From Euonymus europaeus (taxonomy: Eukaryota > Streptophyta > Magnoliopsida > Celastrales > Celastraceae): 64,000 nucleotides of DNA. The notes beneath the pieces are model-generated. The model was not told the origin of the DNA, ran no database searches, and saw only the letters and a program-made list of their open reading frames with translations. Where the stretch lies: assembly GCA_963580455.1 (NCBI GenBank), contig OY756958.1, positions 11,606,501 through 11,670,500 on the forward strand. The letters run 5' to 3'. Position 1 is the stretch's first letter, and the number at the start of each line of letters is the position of its first letter. The translations under genes and the position numbers were made by a program. Of this stretch, positions 1 through 9,920 are shown piece by piece.

Positions 1-130
1 TGTACACTTTTTATTGTTATTCTATGTCAAATTTTACGAGTATAATCTTCCAAGATTATTTCGATGACATAACCCCAACTTTCTATGACAAATGGACAAA
101 ACCGTTTAAAGCTTCTCCATTGAGTGAGTT

Positions 131-158
131 GAGCAACTTCGGACTATCAAAGTTGCTC
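131..158. other. Dyad-symmetric element, first perfect copy (9-bp arms, 10-bp loop)
   Basis: The left arm gagcaactt (131-139) is the exact reverse complement of the right arm aagttgctc (150-158), separated by cggactatca. An equivalent element occupies the last quarter of every monomer. Perfect arms recur in the forms with loops cggactatca, cggaccataa and cggaccagaa. Forms starting gtgcaac or gggcaac, or carrying catctt, have one or two mismatches. It could extrude as a cruciform or fold as a hairpin in RNA or single-stranded DNA. Any function, such as chromatin loading, protein binding or transcript structure, is inference. Confidence 0.75.
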
Positions 159-480
159 TGTGTACACTTTTTATTGCTCTTCTAGTTCAAATTTTACGAG
201 TATAAGCTTCCTAGATTATTTCGATTCCAAAATCCCAACTTTCTATGACAAATGGACAAAACCTTTTAAAGCTACTCCATAGAGAGAGTTGAGCAACTTC
301 GGACCAGAAAAGTTGATCGGTGTACCCTTCTTATTGTTCTTCTATGTAAATATTTCTGACTATAAGCATCCTAGAGTATTTCGATGCCAAAACCCCAACT
401 TTCTATGATAAATGGACAAAAACATTAAAAGCTCCTCCATGGAAAGAGTTGTGCAACTTCGGATTATCAAAGTTGCTCGG

Positions 481-640
481 TATACACTTTTTATTGTTCT
501 TCTATGTCAAATTTTACGAGTATAAGCTTCCTAGATTATTTCGATGCCAAAACCCCAACTTTCTATGACAAATGGACAAAACCGTTTAAAGCTCCTCCAT
601 AGAGTGAGTTGTGCAACTTCGGACTATCAAAGTTGCTCGG
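481..640 (+). repeat. Representative satellite monomer with 40-bp quarter structure
   Basis: This copy is close to the common form and serves as a reference. It can be cut into four 40-bp quarters at 481, 521, 561 and 601. Quarters 1 and 2 match at about 20 of 40 ungapped positions, mostly in their first 31 bases. The degenerate word TTCnATGnCAAA occurs at 500-511, 540-551 and 561-572. The first two are exactly 40 bp apart; the third is displaced to 21 bp. A weaker relative, ttcggactatcaaa, lies at 618-631. G+C is 60 of 160. Quarters 3 and 4 show no clear in-register similarity, so descent from a 40-bp ancestor is supported for about half of the monomer only. Confidence 0.7.
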
Positions 641-647
641 TGTACAC
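640..647. other. GTGTACAC palindrome, representative copy
   Basis: The 8-bp perfect palindrome GTGTACAC spans the junction of adjacent monomers, immediately downstream of the dyad element. It recurs in most monomers. The common alternatives are ggtatacac (core GTATAC still palindromic), cgttgtacac (core TGTACA retained), cgatgtacac (core TGTACA retained) and ggtttacac (palindrome lost). The element is directly visible; a binding role is unproven. Confidence 0.65.
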
Positions 648-2240
648 TTCTTATTGTTCTTCTATGTAAATATTTCTGACTATAAGCATCCTAGAGTATT
701 TCGATGCCAAAACCCCAACTTTCTATGACAAATGGACAAAACCGTTTAAAGCTCCTCCATAGAGTGAGTTGAGCAACTTCGGACTATCAAAATTGCTCGG
801 TGTACACTTTTTATTGTTCTTCTATGTCAAATTTTATGACTATAAGCATCCTAGATTATTTCAATGCCAAAACCCGAACTTTCTATGACAAATGGACAAA
901 AACATTAAAAGCTCCTCCATGGAGAGAGTTGTGCATCTTCGGACTATCAAAATTGCACGGTATACACTTTTTATTGTTATTCTATGTCAAATTTTACGAG
1001 TATAAGCTTCCTAGATTATTTCGATGCCAAAACCCCAACTTTCTATGACAAATGGACAAAAACATTAAAAGCTCCTCCATAGAGAGAGTTGTGCAACTTC
1101 GGATAATTGAAAATTGCACGGTGTAAACTTTTTATTGTTATTCTATGTTAAATTTTACGAGTATAAGTTTCTAGATTATTTCGATTCCAAAACCCCAACT
1201 TTCTATGACAAATGGACAAAACCGTTTAAAGCTCCTCCATAGAGTGAGTTGGGCAACTTCGGACTATCAAAGTTGCTCGGTGTACACTTTTTGTTGTTCT
1301 TCTATGTCAAATTTTACGAGTATAAGCTTCCTAGATTATTTCGATGCCAAAACACCAACTATCAATGACAAATCGACAAAACCGTTTAAAGCTCCTCCAT
1401 AGAGAGAGTAGAGCAACTTCGGACCATAAAACTTGCTCGGTGTACACTTTTTATTGTTATTCTACGTTAAATTTTACGAGTATAAGCTTCCTAGATTATT
1501 TCGATGCCAAAACCCCAACTTTTTATGACAAATGGACAAAACCGTTTAAAGCTCCTCCATAGAGTGAGTTGGGAAACTTCGGACTATCAAAGTTGCTCGG
1601 TGTACACTTTTTATTGTTCTTCTATGTCAAATTTTACGACTATAAGCATCCTAGATTATTTCGATGCCAAAACCCCAACTTTTTATGACAAATGGACAAA
1701 AACGTTAAAAGCTCATCCATAGAGAGAGTTGTGCAACTTTGGACTATCGATGTTGCTCGGTGTACACTTTCTATTGTTCTTCTATGTCAAATTTTACGAG
1801 TATAAGCTTCCTAGATTATTTCGATGTGAAAACACCAACTTTACAAGACAAATGGACAAAAACGTTAAAAGCTCCTCCATAAAGAGAATTGAGCAACTTT
1901 TAATCATCAAAGTCGCTCGGTGTACACTTTTTATTGTTCTTCTATGTCAAATTTTACGAGTATATGCTTTGTGGATTATTTTGATGCCAAAATCCAAACT
2001 TTCTATGACAAATGGACAAAAACATTAAAAGCTCCTCCATAGAGAGAGTTGTGCAACTTCGGACTATCAAAATTGCTCGATGTACACTTTTTATTGTTAT
2101 TCTATATCAAATTTTACGAGTATAAGCTTCCTAGAATATTTCGATGCCAAAACACCAACTATCAATGACAAAAGGACAAAACCGTTTAAAGCTCCTCCAT
2201 AGAGTGAGTTGAGCAACTTCGGACTATCAAAGTTGCTCGT

Positions 2241-3440
2241 TGTACACTTTTTGTTGTTCTTCTATGTCAAATTTTACGAGTATATGCTTCCTGGATTATT
2301 TCGATGCCAAAACACAAAATATCAATAACAAATCGACAAAACCGTTAAAAGCTACTCCATAGAGAGAGTTGAGCAACTTCCGACCATAAAAGTTGCTCGG
2401 TTTACACTTTTTATTGTTATTCTATGTCAAATTTTACAAGTATAAGCTTCCAAGATTATTTCGATGACATAACCCCAACTTTCTATGACAAATGGACAAA
2501 ACCGTTTAAAGCTTCTCCATTGAGTGAGTTGAGCAACTTCGGACTATCAAAGTTGCTCGGTGTACACTTTTTATTGTTCTTCTAGTTCAAATTTTACGAG
2601 TATAAGCTTCCTAGATTATTTCGACTCCAAAACCCCAACTTTCTATGACAAATGGACAAAACCGTTTAAAGCTACTCCATAGAGAGAGTTGTGCAACTTC
2701 GGACCATAAAAGTTGCTCGGTGTACACTTTTTATTGTTATTCTATGTCAAATTTTACATGTATAAGCTTCCAAGATTATTTCGATGACATAACCCCAACT
2801 TTCTATGACAAATGGACAAAACCGTTTAAAGCTTCTCCATTGAGTGAGTTGAGCAACTTCGGACTATCAAAGTTGCTCGGTGTACACTTTTTATTGTTCT
2901 TCTAGTTCAAATTTTACGAGTATAAGCTTCCTAGATTATTTCGATTCCAAAACCTCAACTTTCTATGACAAATGGACAAAACCGTTTAAAGCTACTCCAT
3001 AGAGAGAGTTGTGCAACTTCGGACCATAAAAGTTGCTCGGTGTACACTTTTTATTGTTCTTCTATGTCAAATTTTACGAGTATATGCTTCCTGGATTATT
3101 TCGATGCCAAAACACAAAATATCAATAACAAATCGACAAAACCGTTAAAAGCTACTCCATAGAGAGAGTTGAGCAACTTCCGACCATAAAAGTTGCTCGG
3201 TTTACACTTTTTATTGTTATTCTATGTCAAATTTTACAAGTATAAGCTTCCAAGATTATTTCGATGACATAACCCCAACTTTCTATGACAAATGGACAAA
3301 ACCGTTTAAAGCTTCTCCATTGAGTGAGTTGAGCAACTTCGGACTATCAAAGTTGCTCGGTGTACACTTTTTATTGTTCTTCTAGTTCAAATTTTACGAG
3401 TATAAGCTTCCTAGATTATTTCGACTCCAAAACCCCAACT
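2241..3440 (+). repeat. Local 5-monomer (800-bp) tandem duplication
   Basis: The I-type monomer near 2280-2340 and the monomers after it (gttgctcggtttacac, A, then B with gactccaaaacc) reappear at 3080-3440 with an 800-bp offset. Outside that interval the alignment breaks: 2645 continues with accgtttaaagctactcc, while 3445 continues with aacattaaaagctcctcc. It is a simple local unequal-exchange duplication that does not occur in the paralogous block at 9.2-9.9 kb. Confidence 0.65.
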
Positions 3441-6400
3441 TTCTATGACAAATGGACAAAAACATTAAAAGCTCCTCCATGGAAAGAGTTGTGCAACTTC
3501 GGACTATCAAAGTTGCTCGGTATACACTTTTTATTGTTCTTCTATGTCAAATTTTACGAGTATAAGCTTCCTAGATTATTTCGATTCCAAAACCTCAACT
3601 TTCTATGACAAATGGACAAAACCGTTTAAAGCTACTCCATAGAGAGAGTTGTGCAACTTCGGACCATAAAATTTGCTCGGTGTACACTTTTTATTGTTAT
3701 TCTATGTCAAATTTTACGAGTATAAGCTTCCAAGATTATTTCGATGACATAACCCCAACTTTCTATGACAAATGGACAAAACCGTTTAAAGCTTCTCCAT
3801 TGAGTGAGTTGAGCAACTTCGGACTATCAAAGTTGCTCGATGTACACTTTTTATTGTTCTTCTAGTTCAAATTTTACGAGTATAAGCTTCCAAGATTATT
3901 TCGATGACATAACCCCAACTTTCTATGACAAATGGACAAAACCGTTTAAAGCTTCTCCATTGAGTGAGTTGAGCAACTTCGGACTATCAAAGTTGCTCGG
4001 TATACACTTTTTATTGTTCTTCTATGTCAAATTTTACGACTATAAGCTTCCTAGATTATTTCGATTCCAAAACCTCAACTTTCTATGACAAATGGACAAA
4101 ACCGTTTAAAGCTACCTAATAGAGAGAGTTGTGCAACTTCGGACCATAAAATTTGCTCGGTGTACACTTTTTATTGTTATTCTATGTCAAATTTTACGAG
4201 TATAAGCTTCCTAGATTATTTCGATGCCAAAACCCCAACTTTCTATGACAAATGGACAAAAACATTAAAAGCTCCTCCATAGAGAGAGTTGTGCAACTTC
4301 GGACAATTGAAAATTGCACGGTGTACACTTTTTATTGTTATTCTATGTTAAATTTTACGAGTATAAGTTTCTAGATTATTTCGATTCCAAAACCCCAACT
4401 TTCTATGACAAATGGACAAAACCGTTTAAAGCTCCTCCATAGAGTGAGTTGGGCAACTTCGGACTATCAAAGTTGCTCGGTGTACACTTTTTGTTGTTCT
4501 TCTATGTCAAATTTTACGAGTATAAGCTTCCTAGATTATTTCGATGCCAAAACACCAACTATCAATGACAAATCGACAAAACCGTTTAAAGCTACTCCAT
4601 AGAGAGAGTTGAGCAACTTCGGACTATAAAAGTTGCTCGGTTTACACTTTTTATTTTTGTTCTATATCAAATTTTACGACTATAAGCATCCTAGATTATT
4701 TCGATGCCAAAACCCCAACTTTCTATGACAAATGGACAAAACCGTTTAAAGCTACTCCATAGAGAGAGTAGAGCAACTTCGGACCATAAAACTTGCTCGG
4801 TGTACACTTTTTATTGTTATTCTATGTTAAATTTTACGAGTATAAGCTTCCTAGATTATTTCGATGGCAAAACCCCAACTTTTTATGACAAATGGACAAA
4901 ACCGTTTAAAGCTCCTCCATAGAGTGAGTTGGGAAACTTCGGACTATCAAAGTTGCTCGGTGTACACTTTTTATTGTTCTTCTATGTCAAATTTTACGAC
5001 TATAAGCAACCTAGATTATTTCGATGCCAAAACCCCAACTTTTTATGACAAATGGACAAAAACGTTAAAAGCTCATCCATAGAGAGAGTTGTGCAACTTT
5101 GGACTATCGATGTTGCTCGGTGTACACTTTCTATTGTTCTTCTATGTCAAATTTTACGAGTATAAGCTTCCTAGACTATTTCGATGTGAAAACACCAACT
5201 TTACAAGACAAATGGACAAAAACGTTAAAAGCTCCTCCATAAAGAGAATTGAGCAACTTTTAATCATCAAAGTCGCTCGGTGTACACTTTTTATTGTTCT
5301 TCTATGTCAAATTTTACGAGTATATGCTTTGTGGATTATTTTGATGCTAAAATCCGAACTTTCTATGACAAATGGACAAAAACATTAAAAGCTCCTCCAT
5401 AGAGAGAGTTGTGCAACTTCGGACTATCAAAATTGCTCGGTGTACACTTTTTATTGTTATTCTATGTCAAAGTTTACGAGTATAAGCTTCCTAGATTATT
5501 TCGATGCCAAAACACCAACTATCAATGACAAAAGGACAAAACCGTTTAAAGCTCCTCCATAAAGTGAGTTGAGCAACTTCGGACTATCAAAGTTGCTCGT
5601 TGTACACTTTTTGTTGTTCTTCTATGTCAAATTTTACGAGTATATGCTTCCTGGATTATTTCGATGCCAAAACACAAAATATCAATAACAAATCGACAAA
5701 ACCGTTTAAAGCTACTCCATAGAGAGAGTTGTGCAACTTCGGACTATCAAAGTTGCTCGGTGTACACTTTTTATTGTTATTCTATGTCAAATTTTACAAG
5801 TATAAGCTTCCAAGATAATTTCTATGACAGAACCCCAACTTTCTATGACAAATTGACAAAACCGTTTAAAGCTACTCCATAGAGTGAGTTGGGCAACTTC
5901 GGACTATCAAAGTTGCTCGGTGTACACTTTTTATTGTTCTTCTATGTCAAATTTTACGAGTATAAGCTTCCTAGATTATTTCGATTCCAAAACCCCAACT
6001 TTCTATGACAAATGGACAAAACCGTTTAAAGCTACTCCATAGAGAGAGTTGTGCAACTTCGGACCATAAAAGTTGCTCGGTGTACACTTTTTATTGTTAT
6101 TCTATGTCAAATTTTACAAGTATAAGCTTCCAAGATTATTTCGATGACATAATCCCAACTTTCTATGACAAATGGACAAAACCGTTTAAAGCTTCTCCAT
6201 TGAGTGAGTTGAGCAACTTCGGACTATCAAATTGCTCGGTGTACACTTTTTATTGTTCTTCTAGTTCAAATTTTACGAGTATAAGCTTCCTAGATTATTT
6301 CGATTCCAAAACCTCAACTTTCTATGACAAATGGACAAAACCGTTTAAAGCTACTCCATAGAGAGAGTTGTGCAACTTCGGACCATAAAATTTGCTCGGT

Positions 6401-6719
6401 GTACACTTTTTATTGTTATTCTATGTCAAATTTTACGAGTATAAGCTTCCTAGATTATTTCGATGCCATAACCCCAACTTTCTATGACAAATGGACAAAA
6501 CCGTTTAAAGCTTCTCCATTGAGTGAGTTGAGCAACTTCGGACTATCAAAGTTGCTCGGTGTACACTTTTTATTGTTCTTATAGTTCAAATTTTACGAGT
6601 ATAAGCTTCCAAGATTACTTCGATTCCAAAACCCCAACTTTCTATGACAAATGGACAAAACCGTTTAAAGCTACTCCATAGAGAGAGTTGGGCAACTTCG
6701 GACCATAATGGTTGCTCGG
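3041..6719 (+). repeat. Irregular 22-mer block, middle copy
   Basis: From about 4400 this block follows the same monomer order as 1205-3040: D, E head (4405), F (4640-4690), G (5180-5260), H (5320-5360), E-like, I (5640-5700), A, B. The offset is 3200 bp up to the F monomer and 3360 bp after it, because F is present here and absent from the first copy. Before 4400 it holds mixed A, B and plain monomers. A 1-bp deletion near 6230 (ctatcaaattgctcgg) shifts the phase of everything downstream. The A-like monomer near 5810-5830 is unusually diverged (ccaagataatttctatgacagaacc). Confidence 0.75.
4291..4319. other. Variant dyad with nested CAATT/AATTG hairpin
   Basis: In this monomer class the outer arms are gtgcaactt (4291-4299) and aaattgcac (4311-4319), pairing at 8 of 9 positions. 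An inner perfect repeat, caatt (4304-4308) and aattg (4312-4316), surrounds a 3-base loop. The class carries a net 1-bp insertion. It recurs near 1091, 7810, 11490, 12930, 23170, 28930, 29580, 33420, 39185, 39665, 44945, 46070, 47510, 48950, 50390, 51350, 54070, 56795 and 61555. In 1-23 kb the next monomer loses 1 bp (aagtttctag), restoring the 160-bp phase. Confidence 0.7.
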
Positions 6720-9700
6720 TGTACACTTTTTATTGTTATTCTATGTCAAATTTTACGAGTATAATCTTCCAAGATTATTTCGATGACATAACCCCAACTT
6801 TCTATGACAAATGGACAAAACCGTTTAAAGCTTCTCCATTGAGTGAGTTGAGCAACTTCGGACTATCAAAGTTGTTCTGTGTACACTTTTTATTGCTCTT
6901 CTAGTTCAAATTTTACGAGTATAAGCTTCCTAGATTATTTCTATTCCAAAATCCCAACTTTCTATGACAAATGGACAAAACCGTTTAAAGCTACTCCATA
7001 GAGAGAGTTGAGCAACTTCGGACCAGAAAAGTTGCTCGGTGTACCCTTCTTATTGTTCTTCTATGTAAATATTTCTGACTATAAGCATCCTAGAGTATTT
7101 CGATGCCAAAACCCCAACTTTCTATGATAAATGGACAAAAACATTAAAAGCTCCTCCATGGAAAGAGTTGTGCAACTTCGGATTATCAAAGTTGCTCGGT
7201 ATACACTTTTTATTGTTCTTCTATGTCAAATTTTACGAGTATAAGCTTCCTAGATTATTTCGATGCCAAAACCCCAACTTTCTATGACAAATGGACAAAA
7301 CCGTTTAAAGCTCCTCCATAGAGTGAGTTGTGCAACTTCGGACTATCAAAGTTGCTCGGTGTACACTTCTTATTGTTCTTCTATGTAAATATTTCTGACT
7401 ATAAGCATCCTAGAGTATTTCGATGCCAAAACCCCAACTTTCTATGACAAATGGACAAAACCGTTTAAAGCTCCTCCATAGAGTGAGTTGAGCAACTTCG
7501 GACTATCAAAATTGCTCGGTGTACACTTTTTATTGTTCTTCTATGTCAAATTTTATGACTATAAGCATCCTAGATTATTTCAATGCCAAAACCCGAACTT
7601 TCTATGACAAATGGACAAAAACATTAAAAGCTCCTCCATGAAGAGAGTTGTGCATCTTCGGACTATCAAAATTGCACGGTATACACTTTTTATTGTTATT
7701 CTATGTCAAATTTTACGAGTATAAGCTTCCTAGATTATTTCGATGCCAAAACCCCAACTTTCTATGACAAATGGACAAAAACATTAAAAGCTCCTCCATA
7801 GAGAGAGTTGTGCAACTTCGGACAATTGAAAATTGCACGGTGTAAACTTTTTATTGTTAATCTATGTTAAATTTTACGAGTATAAGTTTCTAGATTATTT
7901 CGATTCCAAAACCCCAACTTTCTATGACAAATGGACAAAACCGTCTAAAGCTCCTCCATAGAGTGAGTTGGGCAACTTCGGACTATCAAAGTTGCTCGGT
8001 GTACACATTTTGTTGTTCTTCTATGTCAAATTTTACGAGTATAAGCTTCCTAAATTATTTCGATGCCAAAACACCAACTATCAATGACAAATCGACAAAA
8101 CCGTTAAAAGCTACTCCATAGAGAGAGTTGAGCAACTTCGGACTATAACAGTTGCTCGGTTTACACTTTTTATTTTTGTTCTATATCAAATTTTACGACT
8201 ATAAGCATCCTAGATTATTTCGATGCCAAAACCCCAACTTTCTATGACAAATGGACAAAACCGTTTAAAGCTACTCCATAGAGAGAGTAGAGCAACTTCG
8301 GACCATAAAACTTGCTCGGTGTACACTTTTTATTGTTATTCTATGTTAAATTTTACGAGTATAAGCTTCCTAGATTATTTCGATGCCAAAACCCCAACTT
8401 TTTATGACAAATGGACAAAACCGTTTAAAGCTCCTCCATAGAGTGAGTTGGGAAACTTCGGACTATCAAAGTTGCTCGGTGTACACTTTTTATTGTTCTT
8501 CTATGTCAAATTTTACGACTATAAGCATCCTAGATTATTTCGATGCCAAAACCCCAACTTTTTATGACAAATGGACAAAAACGTTAAAAGCTCATCCATA
8601 GAGAGAGTTGTGCAACTTTGGACTATCGATGTTGCTCGGTGTACACTTTCTATTGTTCTTCTATGTCAAATTTTACGAGTATAAGCTTCCTAGATTATTT
8701 CGATGTGAAAACACCAACTTTACAAGACAAATGGACAAAAACGTTAAAAGCTCCTCCATAAAGAGAATTGAGCAACTTTTAATCATCAAAGTCGCTCGGT
8801 GTACACTTTTTATTGTTCTTCTATGTCAAATTTTACGAGTATATGCTTTGTGGATTATTTTGATGCCAAAATCCGAACTTTCTATGACAAATGGACAAAA
8901 ACATTAAAAGCTCCTCCATAGAGAGAGTTGTGCAACTTCGGACTATCAAAATTGCTCGATGTACACTTTTTATTGTTATTCTATATCAAATTTTACGAGT
9001 ATAAGCTTCCTAGATTATTTCGATGCCAAAACACCAACTATCAATGACAAAAGGACAAAACCGTTTAAAGCTCCTCCATAGAATGAGTTGAGCAACTTCG
9101 GACTATCAAAGTTGCTCGTTGTACACTTTTTGTTGTTCTTCTATGTCAAATTTTACGAGTATATGCTTCCTGGATTATTTCGATGCCAAAACACAAAATA
9201 TCAATAACAAATCGACAAAACCGTTAAAAGCTACTCCATAGAGAGAGTTGAGCAACTTCCGACCATAAAAGTTGCTCGGTTTACACTTTTTATTGTTATT
9301 CTATGTCAAATTTTACAAGTATAAGCTTCCAAGATTATTTCGATGACATAACCCCAACTTTCTATGACAAATGGGCAAAACCGTTTAAAGCTTCTCCATT
9401 GAGTGAGTTGAGCAACTTCGGACTATCAAAGTTGCTCGGTGTACACTTTTTATTGTTCTTCTAGTTCAAATTTTACGAGTATAAGCTTCCTAGATTATTT
9501 CGACTCCAAAACCCCAACTTTCTATGACAAATGGACAAAACCGTTTAAAGCTACTCCATAGAGAGAGTTGTGCAACTTTGGACCATAAAAGTTGCTCGGT
9601 GTACACTTTTTATTGTTATTATATGTCAAATTTTACATGTATAAGCTTCCAAGATTATTTCGATGACATAACCCCAACTTTCTATGACAAATGGACAAAA

Positions 9701-9920
9701 CCGTTTAAAGCTTCTCCATTGAGTGAGTTGAGCAACTTCGGACTATCAAAGTTGCTCGGTGTACACTTTTTATTGTTCTTCTAGTTCAAATTTTACGAGT
9801 ATAAGCTTCCTAGATTATTTCGATTCCAAAACCTCAACTTTCTATGACAAATGGACAAAACCATTTAAAGCTACTCCATAGAGAGAGTTGTGCAACTTCG
9901 GACCATAAAAGTTGCTCGGT
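6720..9920 (+). repeat. Irregular 22-mer block, right copy of the long duplication
   Basis: This is the partner of 1-3040, with the F monomer retained at about 8150-8215. It keeps the same rare variants, including gttgttctgtgtacac at the left edge and atttctgac with agagtatttcg in its C monomers. Private differences include a 1-bp loss in ctccatgaagagag near 7639 and gtacacattttgttg near 8001. After about 9920 the two copies diverge, where 9924 continues with an A-type monomer and 3045 with an I-type. Confidence 0.8.

Larger units (their letters stand above)
1..3040 (+). repeat. Irregular 21-mer block, left copy of a long duplication
   Basis: Bases 1 to about 1370 match 6720 to about 8090 with an offset of 6719. 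From about 1500 to 3040 the offset becomes 6879, because this copy lacks one F-type monomer. The shared rare markers include ataatcttccaag, ctctgtgtacac with attgctct, and caatgccaaaacccg. Monomer order runs A, B, C, plain, C, K, D, E, then G (1819-1900), H (1960-2000), I (2280-2340), A, B. It is one of several related 20-23-mer blocks in the first 13 kb rather than a clean HOR. Confidence 0.8.

Noticed and set aside
131..158. CENP-B box-like motif at ttcggactatcaaag or ttcgatgccaaaacc
   Set aside because: Both begin with TTCG, but neither has the required A plus CGGG at the correct spacing of the NTTCGNNNNANNCGGGN core.
131..158. Intrinsic (rho-independent) terminator from the hairpin followed by ctttttattg
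   Set aside because: The stem is AT-rich and the T run is about ten bases downstream of the stem. The context is a eukaryotic satellite, not a bacterial operon.
640..660. TATA-box promoter at gtatacac or gtataag
   Set aside because: Such words are expected in every AT-rich monomer, and nothing downstream resembles a gene. Satellite transcription is possible but cannot be inferred from this.
3045..3130. Transposon fragment suggested by the aberrant I-type text aacacaaaatatcaataac
   Set aside because: The same text recurs as a normal monomer class throughout the window, is in register with flanking monomers, and has no terminal repeats or target-site duplication.
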